A stretch of 64,000 nucleotides of DNA, taken from NCBI GenBank assembly GCA_027483895.1, contig JAIXTP010000002.1:124001-188000 (forward strand). The letters run 5' to 3'. The position numbers and the translations under genes are program-made. Of the stretch, positions 33,778 to 42,051 are shown piece by piece. This DNA comes from Hyphomicrobiales bacterium (GTDB lineage Bacteria > Pseudomonadota > Alphaproteobacteria > Rhizobiales > Beijerinckiaceae). Each line of letters opens with the position of its first letter. Position 1 is the first letter of the stretch. The notes under the pieces were generated by a model. The model saw only the letters and a program-made list of their open reading frames with translations. It did not search any database and was not told the DNA's origin.

Positions 33778-35844
33778 ATGATCATTGTCGATGCCATTTC
33801 GGCCGGGAAGATCCCGCCTCGACGTTCGTTGCTGTCCCTCACCCTGCTAAGCACGACTTTGCTCAGCTCTCTCGTCTGGAGCGGGAATGAAAGCTTGGCC
33901 GCATGTCCAGGAACGGTTTCCTCCGACGACATTCGAAGCGTCGTTTACCCCAATTCGCTTTATACCGTGACAGAAAACAACTGTACTGCAGTGGTTGATA
34001 CAGGAGTCACAATCTCGAACACTTCGACCGGAAGTACTTTTCGTTTGTATAATTACTACTCCGGCCTCGATTTCACGAACAACGGCACCGTAAGCGCGAA
34101 CAGCACGGCCGTCTGGTTGCGTACCGGCCAGGCTTCTTCTTTCGTGAACAATGGAACGATCAGCGGCGACACTACCATCAAGCTTGGTGATTACGGCGGC
34201 AACTCGATGTCGATCATCCAGTTCACCAACACGGGCACGATTTCGGGCGACACCGGTATTTACTTGGTCGAAGGCACCATCGGGACTCTCACGAACTCCG
34301 GAACCATCTCCGGAAGCGGGTCTGCCGGAATATATAACGAATACGGTACGATCACTACGATCGACAACTCGGCCGGCGGGACCATTTCACGCATTTACAA
34401 CGAGTGGTTCATTACGAGCATCAATAACGCCGGAACTATATCCGATATTACACAAAATAACTGGTTCGGCGGAACGATCGGAACCATAACGAACACCGGT
34501 TCGATTTCAAACATCCTCAACTATGGTGGAATCACGCTCATAAACAATACGGGCGGAACCATAGACAATCTGACCAACAAACAAGTCGGCCTTTCCTTCC
34601 AAGGCAATCTTCCCTCGACATACACGGTTTATGTGTTCGGGGCAGGAACGACCGGCTTCGGTACCACGTCGTTCAGCTCTCCGATGGGAGCGATGACCAT
34701 TGCGGTCACGGGCAATTTCGCGCGTGACTCCAGCATGCTCGGGATCATCAGCGGGGTGTACAGAGGGAGCGCCGACGCGAGCGTGACCAATGATTCCCAG
34801 GCCGTTTACTACACATATGGCGGAACGACGTACCGGTACATCGTTACGTATGCGGGCGACGGCGTCTGGGATCTGATCTATCGGCCCGCCGGCGCCGGCC
34901 CCGATGCAACGAATACTTCGTCGGCGATTTCGACCAATTCGCAGGCCGTTCGCGGTCTCATGGATCGCCGGCTGACCGGGCTCGCGCAGATGTCGAGCTA
35001 TGACTGCCAGACTTTCGATCGTCTCGGCTTCTGCGTGTCGTTCCAGGCGCGCTACACCGGCTCGGACGGCATGAACGAAGGTGCGGGGGTCCTGACCGCC
35101 GCCTACAAGCCGACGGAGGACGTCCGCATCGGCGGGTTCGTCGATCACAAGGCGGCCGAGCGCGAACCGACCGGCATCCGTTTCTCGAACGAACTTCCGA
35201 CCTTCGGCGCCTTCGTCGGCTATTCGCAGAACCGCGACGGCACCGGCCTTCAAGGTAAAGCGCTCGGAGCCTTCCAGAACGGAAAGGCCACAATCACCCG
35301 GACCGGAAGCACCGATCTGGACACCGAGGCGGGCGCAGGCAAGGCGGGCCTCAACTCCCGCGTGCTCTACGGCGAACTCGGTTACGGCTTCGCGACGGCG
35401 CAGGCCGTTCTTGCGACCCCTTACGTCGGCATCCGCTACACGACGTCCACCCGCAGCGCCTATGGCGAGGAAACGGTCAGCGGTTCGGTCGATTATCCGA
35501 TCTCATACGATTCCTACCACCAGCGCCTCACCACGGCGGTGACGGGCATCCGCTTGGCAGGAATGCTGACCGAGAAGATCGGCTATCAGGTCGGGGCGGG
35601 ACTCGAGCACGATCTGCGCCGGGAGACGAGCAAGTACGCCGGCACGTCGTCCATCACGGATCTCGAGAGTTTCTCCTTGACCACGGAAGGCCCGAGCAAC
35701 CGGACACGCGGCTTCGGCTCGGTCGGGCTCCACTATCAGGTCGAGAAGAACCAGCGCCTGACGGGCAGCGTCGGAGTGCGCCATCAGGCCTATGCGTCGC
35801 AGCCGTCCGTTTCGGCGACGGCCGGATATCAGCTCTCTTTCTGA
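33778..35844 (+). CDS. Autotransporter (type Va) with beta-helix-like passenger
   Basis: A 688-aa outer-membrane/surface protein. Seen: a signal peptide (SLLSLTLLSTTLLSSLVWSG), a Thr/Ser/Asn-rich passenger with short GT-I repeats (FVNNGTISGDTT, FTNTGTISGDTG, LTNSGTISGSGS, INNAGTISDI) typical of a beta-helix, and a C-terminal ~270-residue beta-barrel ending in YQLSF. ATG 33778 has a GGGGGAA site upstream, and an earlier ATG at 33718 is possible. The passenger is clearly lower in GC than its surroundings. Adhesin or surface layer role is inferred. Confidence 0.85.
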   Translation: MIIVDAISAGKIPPRRSLLSLTLLSTTLLSSLVWSGNESLAACPGTVSSDDIRSVVYPNSLYTVTENNCTAVVDTGVTISNTSTGSTFRLYNYYSGLDFTNNGTVSANSTAVWLRTGQASSFVNNGTISGDTTIKLGDYGGNSMSIIQFTNTGTISGDTGIYLVEGTIGTLTNSGTISGSGSAGIYNEYGTITTIDNSAGGTISRIYNEWFITSINNAGTISDITQNNWFGGTIGTITNTGSISNILNYGGITLINNTGGTIDNLTNKQVGLSFQGNLPSTYTVYVFGAGTTGFGTTSFSSPMGAMTIAVTGNFARDSSMLGIISGVYRGSADASVTNDSQAVYYTYGGTTYRYIVTYAGDGVWDLIYRPAGAGPDATNTSSAISTNSQAVRGLMDRRLTGLAQMSSYDCQTFDRLGFCVSFQARYTGSDGMNEGAGVLTAAYKPTEDVRIGGFVDHKAAEREPTGIRFSNELPTFGAFVGYSQNRDGTGLQGKALGAFQNGKATITRTGSTDLDTEAGAGKAGLNSRVLYGELGYGFATAQAVLATPYVGIRYTTSTRSAYGEETVSGSVDYPISYDSYHQRLTTAVTGIRLAGMLTEKIGYQVGAGLEHDLRRETSKYAGTSSITDLESFSLTTEGPSNRTRGFGSVGLHYQVEKNQRLTGSVGVRHQAYASQPSVSATAGYQLSF

Positions 35845-36020
35845 GCCGGGTCGAGCGACCCGCGGCGAGCCCGGCGACGGAAACGTCGCCTGGCTCCGGT
35901 CGTCAGTCCGGCCCGATATTTTTCAAACCGGCCCATGGACAGCCGCAGTAAATATTCATTCAAGTTTCGTATTTTCGATGATCTCTGCCGCTCTTTGGAA
36001 TTCCAAGCTCGTCGATATCG

Positions 36021-36035
36021 TTGAGCTTTGTTGAG
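36021..36035. promoter_or_regulatory. Two TTGAG direct repeats in 10-bp phase (autotransporter 2)
   Basis: TTGAG at 36021 and 36031 (TTGAGCTTTGTTGAG) repeats the element found before the first autotransporter gene, including the CTTTG-like spacer. It lies about 70 bases before the second autotransporter start. The rest of the gap 35845-36102 shows an AT-rich stretch and nothing else recognisable. Confidence 0.65.
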
Positions 36036-36102
36036 GGATGCAGAACCGAACCGGATACGAACATCTCGAACGGGACGTTCGAGCTTCGGGACGGTTGCAT
36101 TC

Positions 36103-38757
36103 ATGCGTGATACCCAAAATGTTGCGCTGCACAATTACTTGCAACAAGAGGGTTCCGCACCTCTCGACATCAACGACCCTTCCGGCCCGACGCCACTGCG
36201 GACGGGTGACGACGTCCGGCGGTTCATCGCGCTTCCGGAGCCGCGTCAGCCCCGCTCCGCGAAAAAGCGCAAGGATTTCATCCTGGGTACCGGCCGTGCC
36301 CTGACCGTCCCGTTAGTATTCGCGGTCGGGATCGGTATTGGGATCGGCCCGCGTGAGGCGCGGGCCCAGGTCGTCAACGACACGACCCTGATCGGAAGCA
36401 CGGGTTCGACCGGTGCGACGGGTGCAACCGGAACGACAGGGACAGCCGGCACGGATGGAGCGGCGCAATCAGGCACGGACGGCGGTAGCGGCGGCAGTGG
36501 CGGAACCGGCGGAGCCGGCGGCACGGGCGCCACTGGTGGCGCGGGCCTTACCGCCGTGTCGGGTAGCACGATTAGCAACTCTGGTACCATTACTGGCGGA
36601 ACCGGCGGCTCGGGCGGTGCGGGTGGCACTGGCGGCACTGGCGGCACAGGTGGGAACGGAGGTAGTGGTAGGCCGGAGACTCTGTTCACTCCTACCACTA
36701 CGGACGGCGGCGCCGGCGGCACAGGCGGCACTGCCGGCTCTGGTGGATCAGGCGGCGCAGGTGGCGGCGGCGGTGCGGGTATCTCGGGCTCGTCTCTCAC
36801 CATTACCAATTCCGGCAGTATCACAGGCGGGGCTGGTGGTGCCGGCGGTGCAGGCGGCCAAATCGGCAACGGCGGCGCGGGCGGCAATGGTGGCACGGGT
36901 GCAGACGGTCGTGACGGAGGCCCCAATGGATATCAATCAAAGGCGGGCACGAACGGCGGCAACGGCGGAAGCGGCGGGTTCGGCTGGGTCGGCGGTGCAG
37001 GTGGTTCAGGCGGCAACGGTGGTGCCGGCGGAGATGGCTACGACAATACTAACGCAGCCGCCGGAGTTGGTGGCGATGGTGGGACGGGTGGAAACGGCGG
37101 CAACAGCATCTCATCGACATCCAGTAGCGGTGGCAGCGGTGGTACTGGCGGACAAGGGGGCCTTAGCGGGGTCGGCGTTTTGAGTGCAGACGGCGCCGAT
37201 GGTGCCGACGGATCAAGCGGCTCAACCGGTGTCAGTTCTTTGGGACTGTCCGCAGGCAGTAACGGATCGCGCGGTGCTGGTGGGGCAGGTATTTCGCTCA
37301 CCGGGGGCACCAACAGCATCACGAACGCGGTCGGCGGCACAATCGCGGGCGGTGACGGCGTCACGGGCGGCAACGGCATCGACGTGCTCGGCGGTAACGT
37401 GACGATCACCAATCTCGGTTCCGTCACGGGCGGCCAGGGCGGCACCACCTACGGAATCCGCGTATCGGGCGGCACCGTGACGTCGCTGACGAACGCTCAG
37501 GGCGGCACCGCGCCTCTGACCTATTTCGGCGCCCTGCCCACCACCTACAACGTGTTCATCCGATCGACGTCGGATTTCGGCCGCCTCGCGGTGACGAGCC
37601 CGTCGGGCTCGATGACCTTCGGCGTGGATTCGTCCTCCACCCTGCCGACCGCCTTGCGGACGACCGTGCGCTATACGGACGTCCTGACCGGCGTTACCCA
37701 CGACGCGATCACCAACGAGGAGACCCGCGTCACGATGGGCCGGTACTACTGGACCCTGACGGCGGGTTCGACCACGGACAGCTGGGACCTGCTCGCCTGG
37801 ATGTTCTCCCCCGATCCGGTGAACACGCTTCTGGGCCTGCAGGCCAATGCGAATGCGGTGCGCAGCGTGCTCGCTCAACGGGCCGCGACGACGACTTTCG
37901 CGCTCGACTACGACTGCCCCGTGTTCGATGCGCACGGCGTCTGCGTCTCGCTGGGCTTGCGCAATGCGCAGCTCGGCCGCGATTACCGCGACAGCGGCGA
38001 GTTCGCAGGCCTGTTCACGGCGGCCTATCGCCTCACGCCGGAAGTCCGCGTCGGCGGCTTCATCGACCATGGCTTCGTGAACCATGATCCGGCCGGCGTA
38101 GACGCGAAGTCCACGCGCCCGATGCTCGGCGGCTTCGCCGTGTTCCAGCAGAACGCGGATTTTACCGGCCTGACGATCCGAGCCGCCCTCGCCTACCAGC
38201 AGGGCGAAATGCGCATCAACCGGACCGAGTTGAGCGCCACCGAGGCCGGCACGGGAGAGGCGCGGACCCGCGCCTTCGCCTATGGCGGCGAGATCGCCTA
38301 CGGCATTGCTGCGGACGCCGCCTGGGTGGCCCAGCCCTATGTCGGGCTGCAACGGAGCGAAAGCCGGCGAAGCGCTTATTCGGAGAGCACGTCCGACAGT
38401 GTTCAGTTCCCGATCACCTATGACCGGTTCGGACAAGCCGTGACGAGCGCGACGGCGGGCCTGCGCCTGCGCGGCGCTATCACCCCGGACCTCTCCGTCG
38501 TGGTGGGCGCCGGGATGGAATACGACATCCGGAGCAAGATGGACCGCTACGAGGGGACCAGCGGAATCGTGGATCTTGAGAGCTTCTCGATCGACGTCGG
38601 CGGCGGGCAGAACGAGCTTCGCGCGGCGGGTTCGGCGGGCTTGCGCTACAAGCTCGCGCCGAACCAGGTCGTGGCCGTCGACGCCGCGATCCGGCAGCTG
38701 CCTTACGGCAAAGACCCTTCCGTCACTCAGATGGTCCGCTACAGCATCGGCTTTTGA
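36103..38757 (+). CDS. Autotransporter with collagen-like and PGRS-like Gly-rich passenger
   Basis: An 884-aa surface protein. Seen: a cytoplasm-proximal leader of ~55 residues, an extended signal (RALTVPLVFAVGIGIG ending near ARAQ), a short Gly-X-Y stretch (GSTGSTGATGATGTTGTAG), ~270 residues of GGxGG repeats like mycobacterial PGRS, a short beta-helix part (NSITNAVGGTIAGGDG), and a beta-barrel of ~270 residues ending in MVRYSIGF. The barrel resembles that of autotransporter 1 (DYDCPVFDAHGVCVSLGLRN versus SYDCQTFDRLGFCVSFQARY). No strong ribosome binding site is seen, so the start is uncertain. Confidence 0.82.
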   Translation: MRDTQNVALHNYLQQEGSAPLDINDPSGPTPLRTGDDVRRFIALPEPRQPRSAKKRKDFILGTGRALTVPLVFAVGIGIGIGPREARAQVVNDTTLIGSTGSTGATGATGTTGTAGTDGAAQSGTDGGSGGSGGTGGAGGTGATGGAGLTAVSGSTISNSGTITGGTGGSGGAGGTGGTGGTGGNGGSGRPETLFTPTTTDGGAGGTGGTAGSGGSGGAGGGGGAGISGSSLTITNSGSITGGAGGAGGAGGQIGNGGAGGNGGTGADGRDGGPNGYQSKAGTNGGNGGSGGFGWVGGAGGSGGNGGAGGDGYDNTNAAAGVGGDGGTGGNGGNSISSTSSSGGSGGTGGQGGLSGVGVLSADGADGADGSSGSTGVSSLGLSAGSNGSRGAGGAGISLTGGTNSITNAVGGTIAGGDGVTGGNGIDVLGGNVTITNLGSVTGGQGGTTYGIRVSGGTVTSLTNAQGGTAPLTYFGALPTTYNVFIRSTSDFGRLAVTSPSGSMTFGVDSSSTLPTALRTTVRYTDVLTGVTHDAITNEETRVTMGRYYWTLTAGSTTDSWDLLAWMFSPDPVNTLLGLQANANAVRSVLAQRAATTTFALDYDCPVFDAHGVCVSLGLRNAQLGRDYRDSGEFAGLFTAAYRLTPEVRVGGFIDHGFVNHDPAGVDAKSTRPMLGGFAVFQQNADFTGLTIRAALAYQQGEMRINRTELSATEAGTGEARTRAFAYGGEIAYGIAADAAWVAQPYVGLQRSESRRSAYSESTSDSVQFPITYDRFGQAVTSATAGLRLRGAITPDLSVVVGAGMEYDIRSKMDRYEGTSGIVDLESFSIDVGGGQNELRAAGSAGLRYKLAPNQVVAVDAAIRQLPYGKDPSVTQMVRYSIGF
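36391..37310 (+). repeat. Gly-rich low-complexity repeat tract in the passenger
   Basis: About 900 bases encode nearly uninterrupted GG-x and G-x-y triplets, mostly GGC/GGT with variable third codons. The codon use is more varied than in the barrel, which keeps DNA repeats imperfect. Two short Ser/Thr/Asn breaks (ISNSGTITGG and ITNSGSITGG) mark internal duplications. Confidence 0.85.
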
Positions 38758-39014
38758 AGGGGGGGGCGGGAAAAGGCGGGACCAGACCGTCCGTAAGGGC
38801 GGCACGTACCCCTCGTGCCGGTGAGCGGATTTGATGATTCATTTTCCGACCGAGCTCAGCAGGGAAGCGCGAAGCGAAGCTTGTTGTCATCTCGAGGTAC
38901 TTCGTTCAGGCGCTGGGGCGTTTTGTTCGGGGGAGAGCCCAGCAACAAGGGCGAATTTCGACGCAAAGCGCCGAGCCGGAGAGGAAGCCGACCTCCGAGC
39001 AAAATCGAAATCGT

Positions 39015-39043
39015 TTGACATGACGGATTTTTGTTTGTTTTAT
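39015..39043 (+). promoter_or_regulatory. Strong sigma-70-type promoter before the small-ORF unit
   Basis: TTGACA (39015-39020), exactly 17 bases, then TTTTAT (39038-39043). It is the only convincing signal in the 422-base gap 38758-39179. It would give a ~130-base leader before the 29-codon ORF. Confidence 0.65.
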
Positions 39044-39156
39044 CGGACGGCATTCAGAGCGAGGCGACGCCTCCGCCAACCTGCCGGCCCGGCGAAGGTG
39101 GTTCTCCGAAAGGAAATGCGGCTCTCGAGAGCAACCCGGGCCCAACTAGGCGGTCG

Positions 39157-39175
39157 CGTCCTCAACGAGAGGACG
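39157..39175 (+). promoter_or_regulatory. Hairpin enclosing the ribosome binding site
   Basis: CGTCCTC (39157-39163) pairs perfectly with GAGGACG (39169-39175) around AACGA. The right arm contains the likely Shine-Dalgarno GAGG and ends four bases before ATG 39180. It could keep translation off until the stem is opened. Confidence 0.5.
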
Positions 39176-39179
39176 AGAG

Positions 39180-39269
39180 ATGCCGTTGGAATCCGAAATT
39201 CAGCAAGTTCGTCGTCATGCCGCGCGAGGCTCCGCCTCGACCGAAGTCCACCCGATGCACGGGGCTTGA
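39180..39269 (+). CDS. Possible 29-aa small protein
   Basis: MPLESEIQQV is followed by an Arg/His/Ser-rich segment and stop TGA 39267-39269. It is short, soluble and matches nothing I recognise. The case for it is a consensus promoter, a ribosome binding site held in a hairpin and a 3-base gap to the next gene. It may instead be a leader peptide for the 96-aa gene. Confidence 0.35.
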   Translation: MPLESEIQQVRRHAARGSASTEVHPMHGA

Positions 39270-39272
39270 GCG

Positions 39273-39563
39273 ATGGGCCGCGAACTCAAGCATCCGATCA
39301 GGTCCGTACGCCGGGCCCTTAAAAAGGCTTGGCCGATTCAGCCCGACCGGAGGACGCATGTGGTCCTTTCCGTCGAGGCGAACGGGGAATACCTCAGGGT
39401 TGCGTTCATTCGAAACGACGGGCAGCCCGCGGTGGGCGAGTACAAACGCGTCGGATGGAGCATCCCGCCGCGGGAGATCGCCGAGCAATTCGAAGCCGTC
39501 CTGAGGCGACCGCCGCTAGTCGTCCATCGCAGGCGCGGCCGAAACGCGCCGCCCGAACGCTAG
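39273..39563 (+). CDS. Small basic hypothetical protein (96 aa)
   Basis: An unrecognised, strongly basic protein (starts MGRELKHPIRSVRRALKKAW, ends RPPLVVHRRRGRNAPPER). A central beta-rich part (THVVLSVEANGEYLRVAFI) is followed by a helix (PPREIAEQFEAVLR). There are no cysteines, membrane segments or signal. It directly follows the small ORF and precedes the MerR/VIT-vWA pair on the same strand, from which it is separated by the MerR operator region. Nucleic-acid binding is possible from its charge but is only a guess. Confidence 0.6.
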   Translation: MGRELKHPIRSVRRALKKAWPIQPDRRTHVVLSVEANGEYLRVAFIRNDGQPAVGEYKRVGWSIPPREIAEQFEAVLRRPPLVVHRRRGRNAPPER

Positions 39564-39576
39564 AAAGCGAAACAAA

Positions 39577-39647
39577 ACAAATTTTTTGTCTCGTTCTTGA
39601 CGGCGATCGGAACATAACATATTTCTTGTCGCGTTCGGGAGGCGATC
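39577..39647. promoter_or_regulatory. 40-bp-spaced direct repeat and promoter before the MerR gene
   Basis: ACAAATTTTTTGTCTCGTTC (39577-39596) recurs 40 bases later as ACATATTTCTTGTCGCGTTC (39617-39636), and both are followed by G(G)CGATC. The first copy holds a perfect ACAAA-TTT-TTTGT dyad. TTGACG at 39597-39602 with TATTTC at 39620-39625 (17-base spacer) lies between and over the copies. Autoregulation by the MerR-like protein is inferred. Confidence 0.6.
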
Positions 39648-39992
39648 ATGACCCTTGCAGAGCTGGCCGATAAGGCAGGCGTCCCGCCGCGGCAGATCCG
39701 CTTCCTGATCTCCGAGGGCATCTTGCCGCCCGCATCCAAGACGGGCCGCTCGGCGGATGCTTACGGTGAAGACCATCTCGCGAAGGCCCGCCGCTACACG
39801 ACCCTTCATCGCCTCGGCATGAAGCCCGCGGCGGTGAAGGTCCTCATGGCCTTCGACGACGCCCTACCGATCCATCAGGCGCGCGGCGTGGAACTGCGCG
39901 TCGACCCGTCCGTCGACCCCGCCTCCATCGACGTCGAAGCGACCCTCGCCGACATCGAGAAGGCCTTGCGCGCCTATACGGCGAAGGAGTGA
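39648..39992 (+). CDS. MerR-type helix-turn-helix regulator (short)
   Basis: A 114-aa protein. Seen: a MerR winged HTH (LAELADKAGVPPRQIRFLIS, then GILPPASKTGRSADAYGEDH and a helix LAKARRYTTLHRLGMKPAAV), followed by only ~40 residues instead of a full effector domain. There are no cysteines, so it is not a metal sensor of the MerR/CueR type. GGGAGG precedes the ATG. It lies 4 bases before the VIT-vWA gene, so the pair is one unit, and the protein probably controls that unit. Confidence 0.82.
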   Translation: MTLAELADKAGVPPRQIRFLISEGILPPASKTGRSADAYGEDHLAKARRYTTLHRLGMKPAAVKVLMAFDDALPIHQARGVELRVDPSVDPASIDVEATLADIEKALRAYTAKE

Positions 39993-39996
39993 TCGC

Positions 39997-42006
39997 ATGT
40001 CCGCTCTTGCACTCGGCCATCCCGTATCCGTCCTGCGCGACGGCGTGATCGGTTTCGTCGGTCGCTCGCCGCGGCGGGTGCCTCTCGTTTCGACGCAAAT
40101 CGACGTCGACATTCGATCGTGCCTCGCGGTGACGACGACCACGCGCAGGTTCCGTAACGCCGAAGAGATCGACATCGAAGCGGTCATGACGTTCCCCGTG
40201 GGCTTCGACGCGGTGGTCACGAGCCTTTCGGCTCGGATCGACGGTCGCCTGCTGAAGGCCGTCGCAAAACCGAAAGAGGAAGCACGCGAGACTTACGAGG
40301 ACGCTATGGATCGCGGCAAGACGAGCGTGCTTCATGAGGAGGTTCTGCGCGGGCTGCACGTGCTGTCGGTCGGCCGGCTCGGGCCCGGCAAGGAAGCGGA
40401 AATCGTCATCGAGACGGTCGCGCCGCTTTCCGATCTCGACGGCGTCCCGTTTCTGAGAATCCCGACCACCGTCGGCCAGGTCTACGGAACGTCGCCCCTC
40501 ATGCCCGCCGACGACCTCGTGACCGATCCTGACGTCGCGCATGCGGCGGAACTGACGGTCCGGACCGACGAGGGCGTTCCGCGTTTCGCCTCGGGACTCG
40601 ACTATGCCGACGGAATGCGGATCGCGCTCGACCGTGCGATCGAGATCGTCGTCCCGGGGATGCGGTTCGGAACCGTCGCGGGACGCGACGGTGCCGGTCG
40701 GCCGGTGCGGCTGAAGCTTCATCGTGCCGAGGGCGGAGACGGAGCACTCGATCTCGCGGTTCTGGTCGATCGCTCGGCGTCGATGAATATGCTGGCCGAT
40801 GAGGCCGGGCTTACGAAATTCGAAGCGGTCAGACGCGGACTCTCGTCTGCGATGAATCATCTGCTCGACGGCGATCGCATCTCGATGTGGGAATTCGACG
40901 ACGGGTGCGAACGGATCGGAACGGCGACCGGTAAAGCCGCCCGAGACCTTACGGCCCGTCTTACGCGCCCCGGCGGCGGCACGGAACTCGGGCGGGCCAT
41001 CACGGCCGTCGCAGCGTCGGGAGCCAAGGATATTCTGGTCCTGACCGACGGGGAGACCTTCGCGAATGAAGTGTCCGACGCGGCAAAAGCGGGGTGCCGG
41101 ATCGGTGCCGTACTCATCGGCGAAGACAGTCTGGACGTCATGATCGGCCATTTGGCCGCGATGACGGGCGGGCAATTGTTCTACTGCCCCGGCGCCGATG
41201 TCGTAACGCCGCTGGAAAACGCGCTGGGCGCATTCCGGAAGTCCGGTCGCGGTACGGAAGGTTCGGTCGAGCCGGGCAGCCCGATCCGGCTCCGCACGGA
41301 AAAGGCGGGCGTCCTTTTGGAAGCGGAGTGGTCCGACGAAGGCGGCAAAGGTGAACCGGATGCAGCGGGTCGCTTCGCCGCGGCGCTCCTCTTGCCGCTG
41401 TTCGAGAACGCTGCCCGCGCGGCCGACTTCGCCGCGGAACAGGGGCTCTGCTCTCATGTGACGAGCCTCGTACTGGTCGACGAAGCGGGCGAGACGCATG
41501 ACGGACTGCCCGAAATGCGGAAAATTCCGCTTTCGGCGCCGAGAACGGCCGCCGTCTTCAACGATCCCGGTATCGCCTACTCTCTTGCCCCGTCCTTCGA
41601 CGCCGCTCCGGTACGGCGTGCGAGGATTTCGAGCGTCTCCGACAGGGTGTCGGGTCTGCGGGATCTTTCGACCCCTGATTTCTTCAAGGCCGGTCACCTT
41701 GATCGGGCCCCCGACCGTGGTCGGGACCCGGAGCCGGACTGGGGCCAAGCCGCGAACGACATCCTCGCCGGGGATATCACGCATGTGCCGGAGCCGATCA
41801 AAGGCCTGATCCGCGCGCTCGCGGCCGAGGACGCGGTCAAGGCACTGGCTGCAGCGCTGGAGAAGCCCGCGATCGTCGTCGCCGCCGCGTTGGTGGCGGA
41901 GAGAAGCCGCGGCAGGCAAGCCGCCCGCATCGGGCGCAAGGTCTTTTGGCGGGCGCCCGGCGATCTGCTCGCCGCCGCCCGGGCGGCATGTGCCGCCGTT
42001 GCATGA
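39997..42006 (+). CDS. VIT-domain and von Willebrand A-domain protein
   Basis: A 669-aa cytoplasmic protein (no signal or membrane segment). Seen: an N-terminal VIT domain (~30-165, with KPKEEARETYEDAMDRGKTS), then a vWA domain (~250-400) with an intact MIDAS DxSxS (D258, S260, S262 in LVDRSASMN), GGGTELGRA and VLTDGETF. A ~250-residue C-terminal helical region with no recognised fold follows. VIT-vWA proteins are metal-dependent protein-binding scaffolds. In bacteria some belong to conflict or stress systems. Coupled to a short MerR regulator. The partner is unknown. Confidence 0.87.
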   Translation: MSALALGHPVSVLRDGVIGFVGRSPRRVPLVSTQIDVDIRSCLAVTTTTRRFRNAEEIDIEAVMTFPVGFDAVVTSLSARIDGRLLKAVAKPKEEARETYEDAMDRGKTSVLHEEVLRGLHVLSVGRLGPGKEAEIVIETVAPLSDLDGVPFLRIPTTVGQVYGTSPLMPADDLVTDPDVAHAAELTVRTDEGVPRFASGLDYADGMRIALDRAIEIVVPGMRFGTVAGRDGAGRPVRLKLHRAEGGDGALDLAVLVDRSASMNMLADEAGLTKFEAVRRGLSSAMNHLLDGDRISMWEFDDGCERIGTATGKAARDLTARLTRPGGGTELGRAITAVAASGAKDILVLTDGETFANEVSDAAKAGCRIGAVLIGEDSLDVMIGHLAAMTGGQLFYCPGADVVTPLENALGAFRKSGRGTEGSVEPGSPIRLRTEKAGVLLEAEWSDEGGKGEPDAAGRFAAALLLPLFENAARAADFAAEQGLCSHVTSLVLVDEAGETHDGLPEMRKIPLSAPRTAAVFNDPGIAYSLAPSFDAAPVRRARISSVSDRVSGLRDLSTPDFFKAGHLDRAPDRGRDPEPDWGQAANDILAGDITHVPEPIKGLIRALAAEDAVKALAAALEKPAIVVAAALVAERSRGRQAARIGRKVFWRAPGDLLAAARAACAAVA

Positions 42007-42015
42007 CGGCTCTCG

Positions 42016-42046
42016 GCGGCGGCAGGCGGCTCGGGCCGCCCGCCGC
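42016..42046. terminator. Bidirectional hairpin between convergent genes
   Basis: An inner stem GGCGGC/GCCGCC with loop TCGG is extended by GCGGCG/CGCCGC with a 3-base bulge. It lies between the stops of the VIT-vWA and HEPN genes. No T-tract. Confidence 0.45.
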
Positions 42047-42051
42047 TTCAT

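Noticed and set aside
36391-37310. Possible CRISPR or satellite array
   Set aside because: The periodicity comes from Gly codons in a coding frame. There are no conserved repeats with unique spacers.
38815-39018. 67-codon ORF after the second autotransporter
   Set aside because: No ribosome binding site, basic low-information composition, and several overlapping frames of similar length.
39273-42006. Classical vWA-MoxR conflict system
   Set aside because: No MoxR AAA+ ATPase gene is adjacent, so the established system type cannot be claimed.
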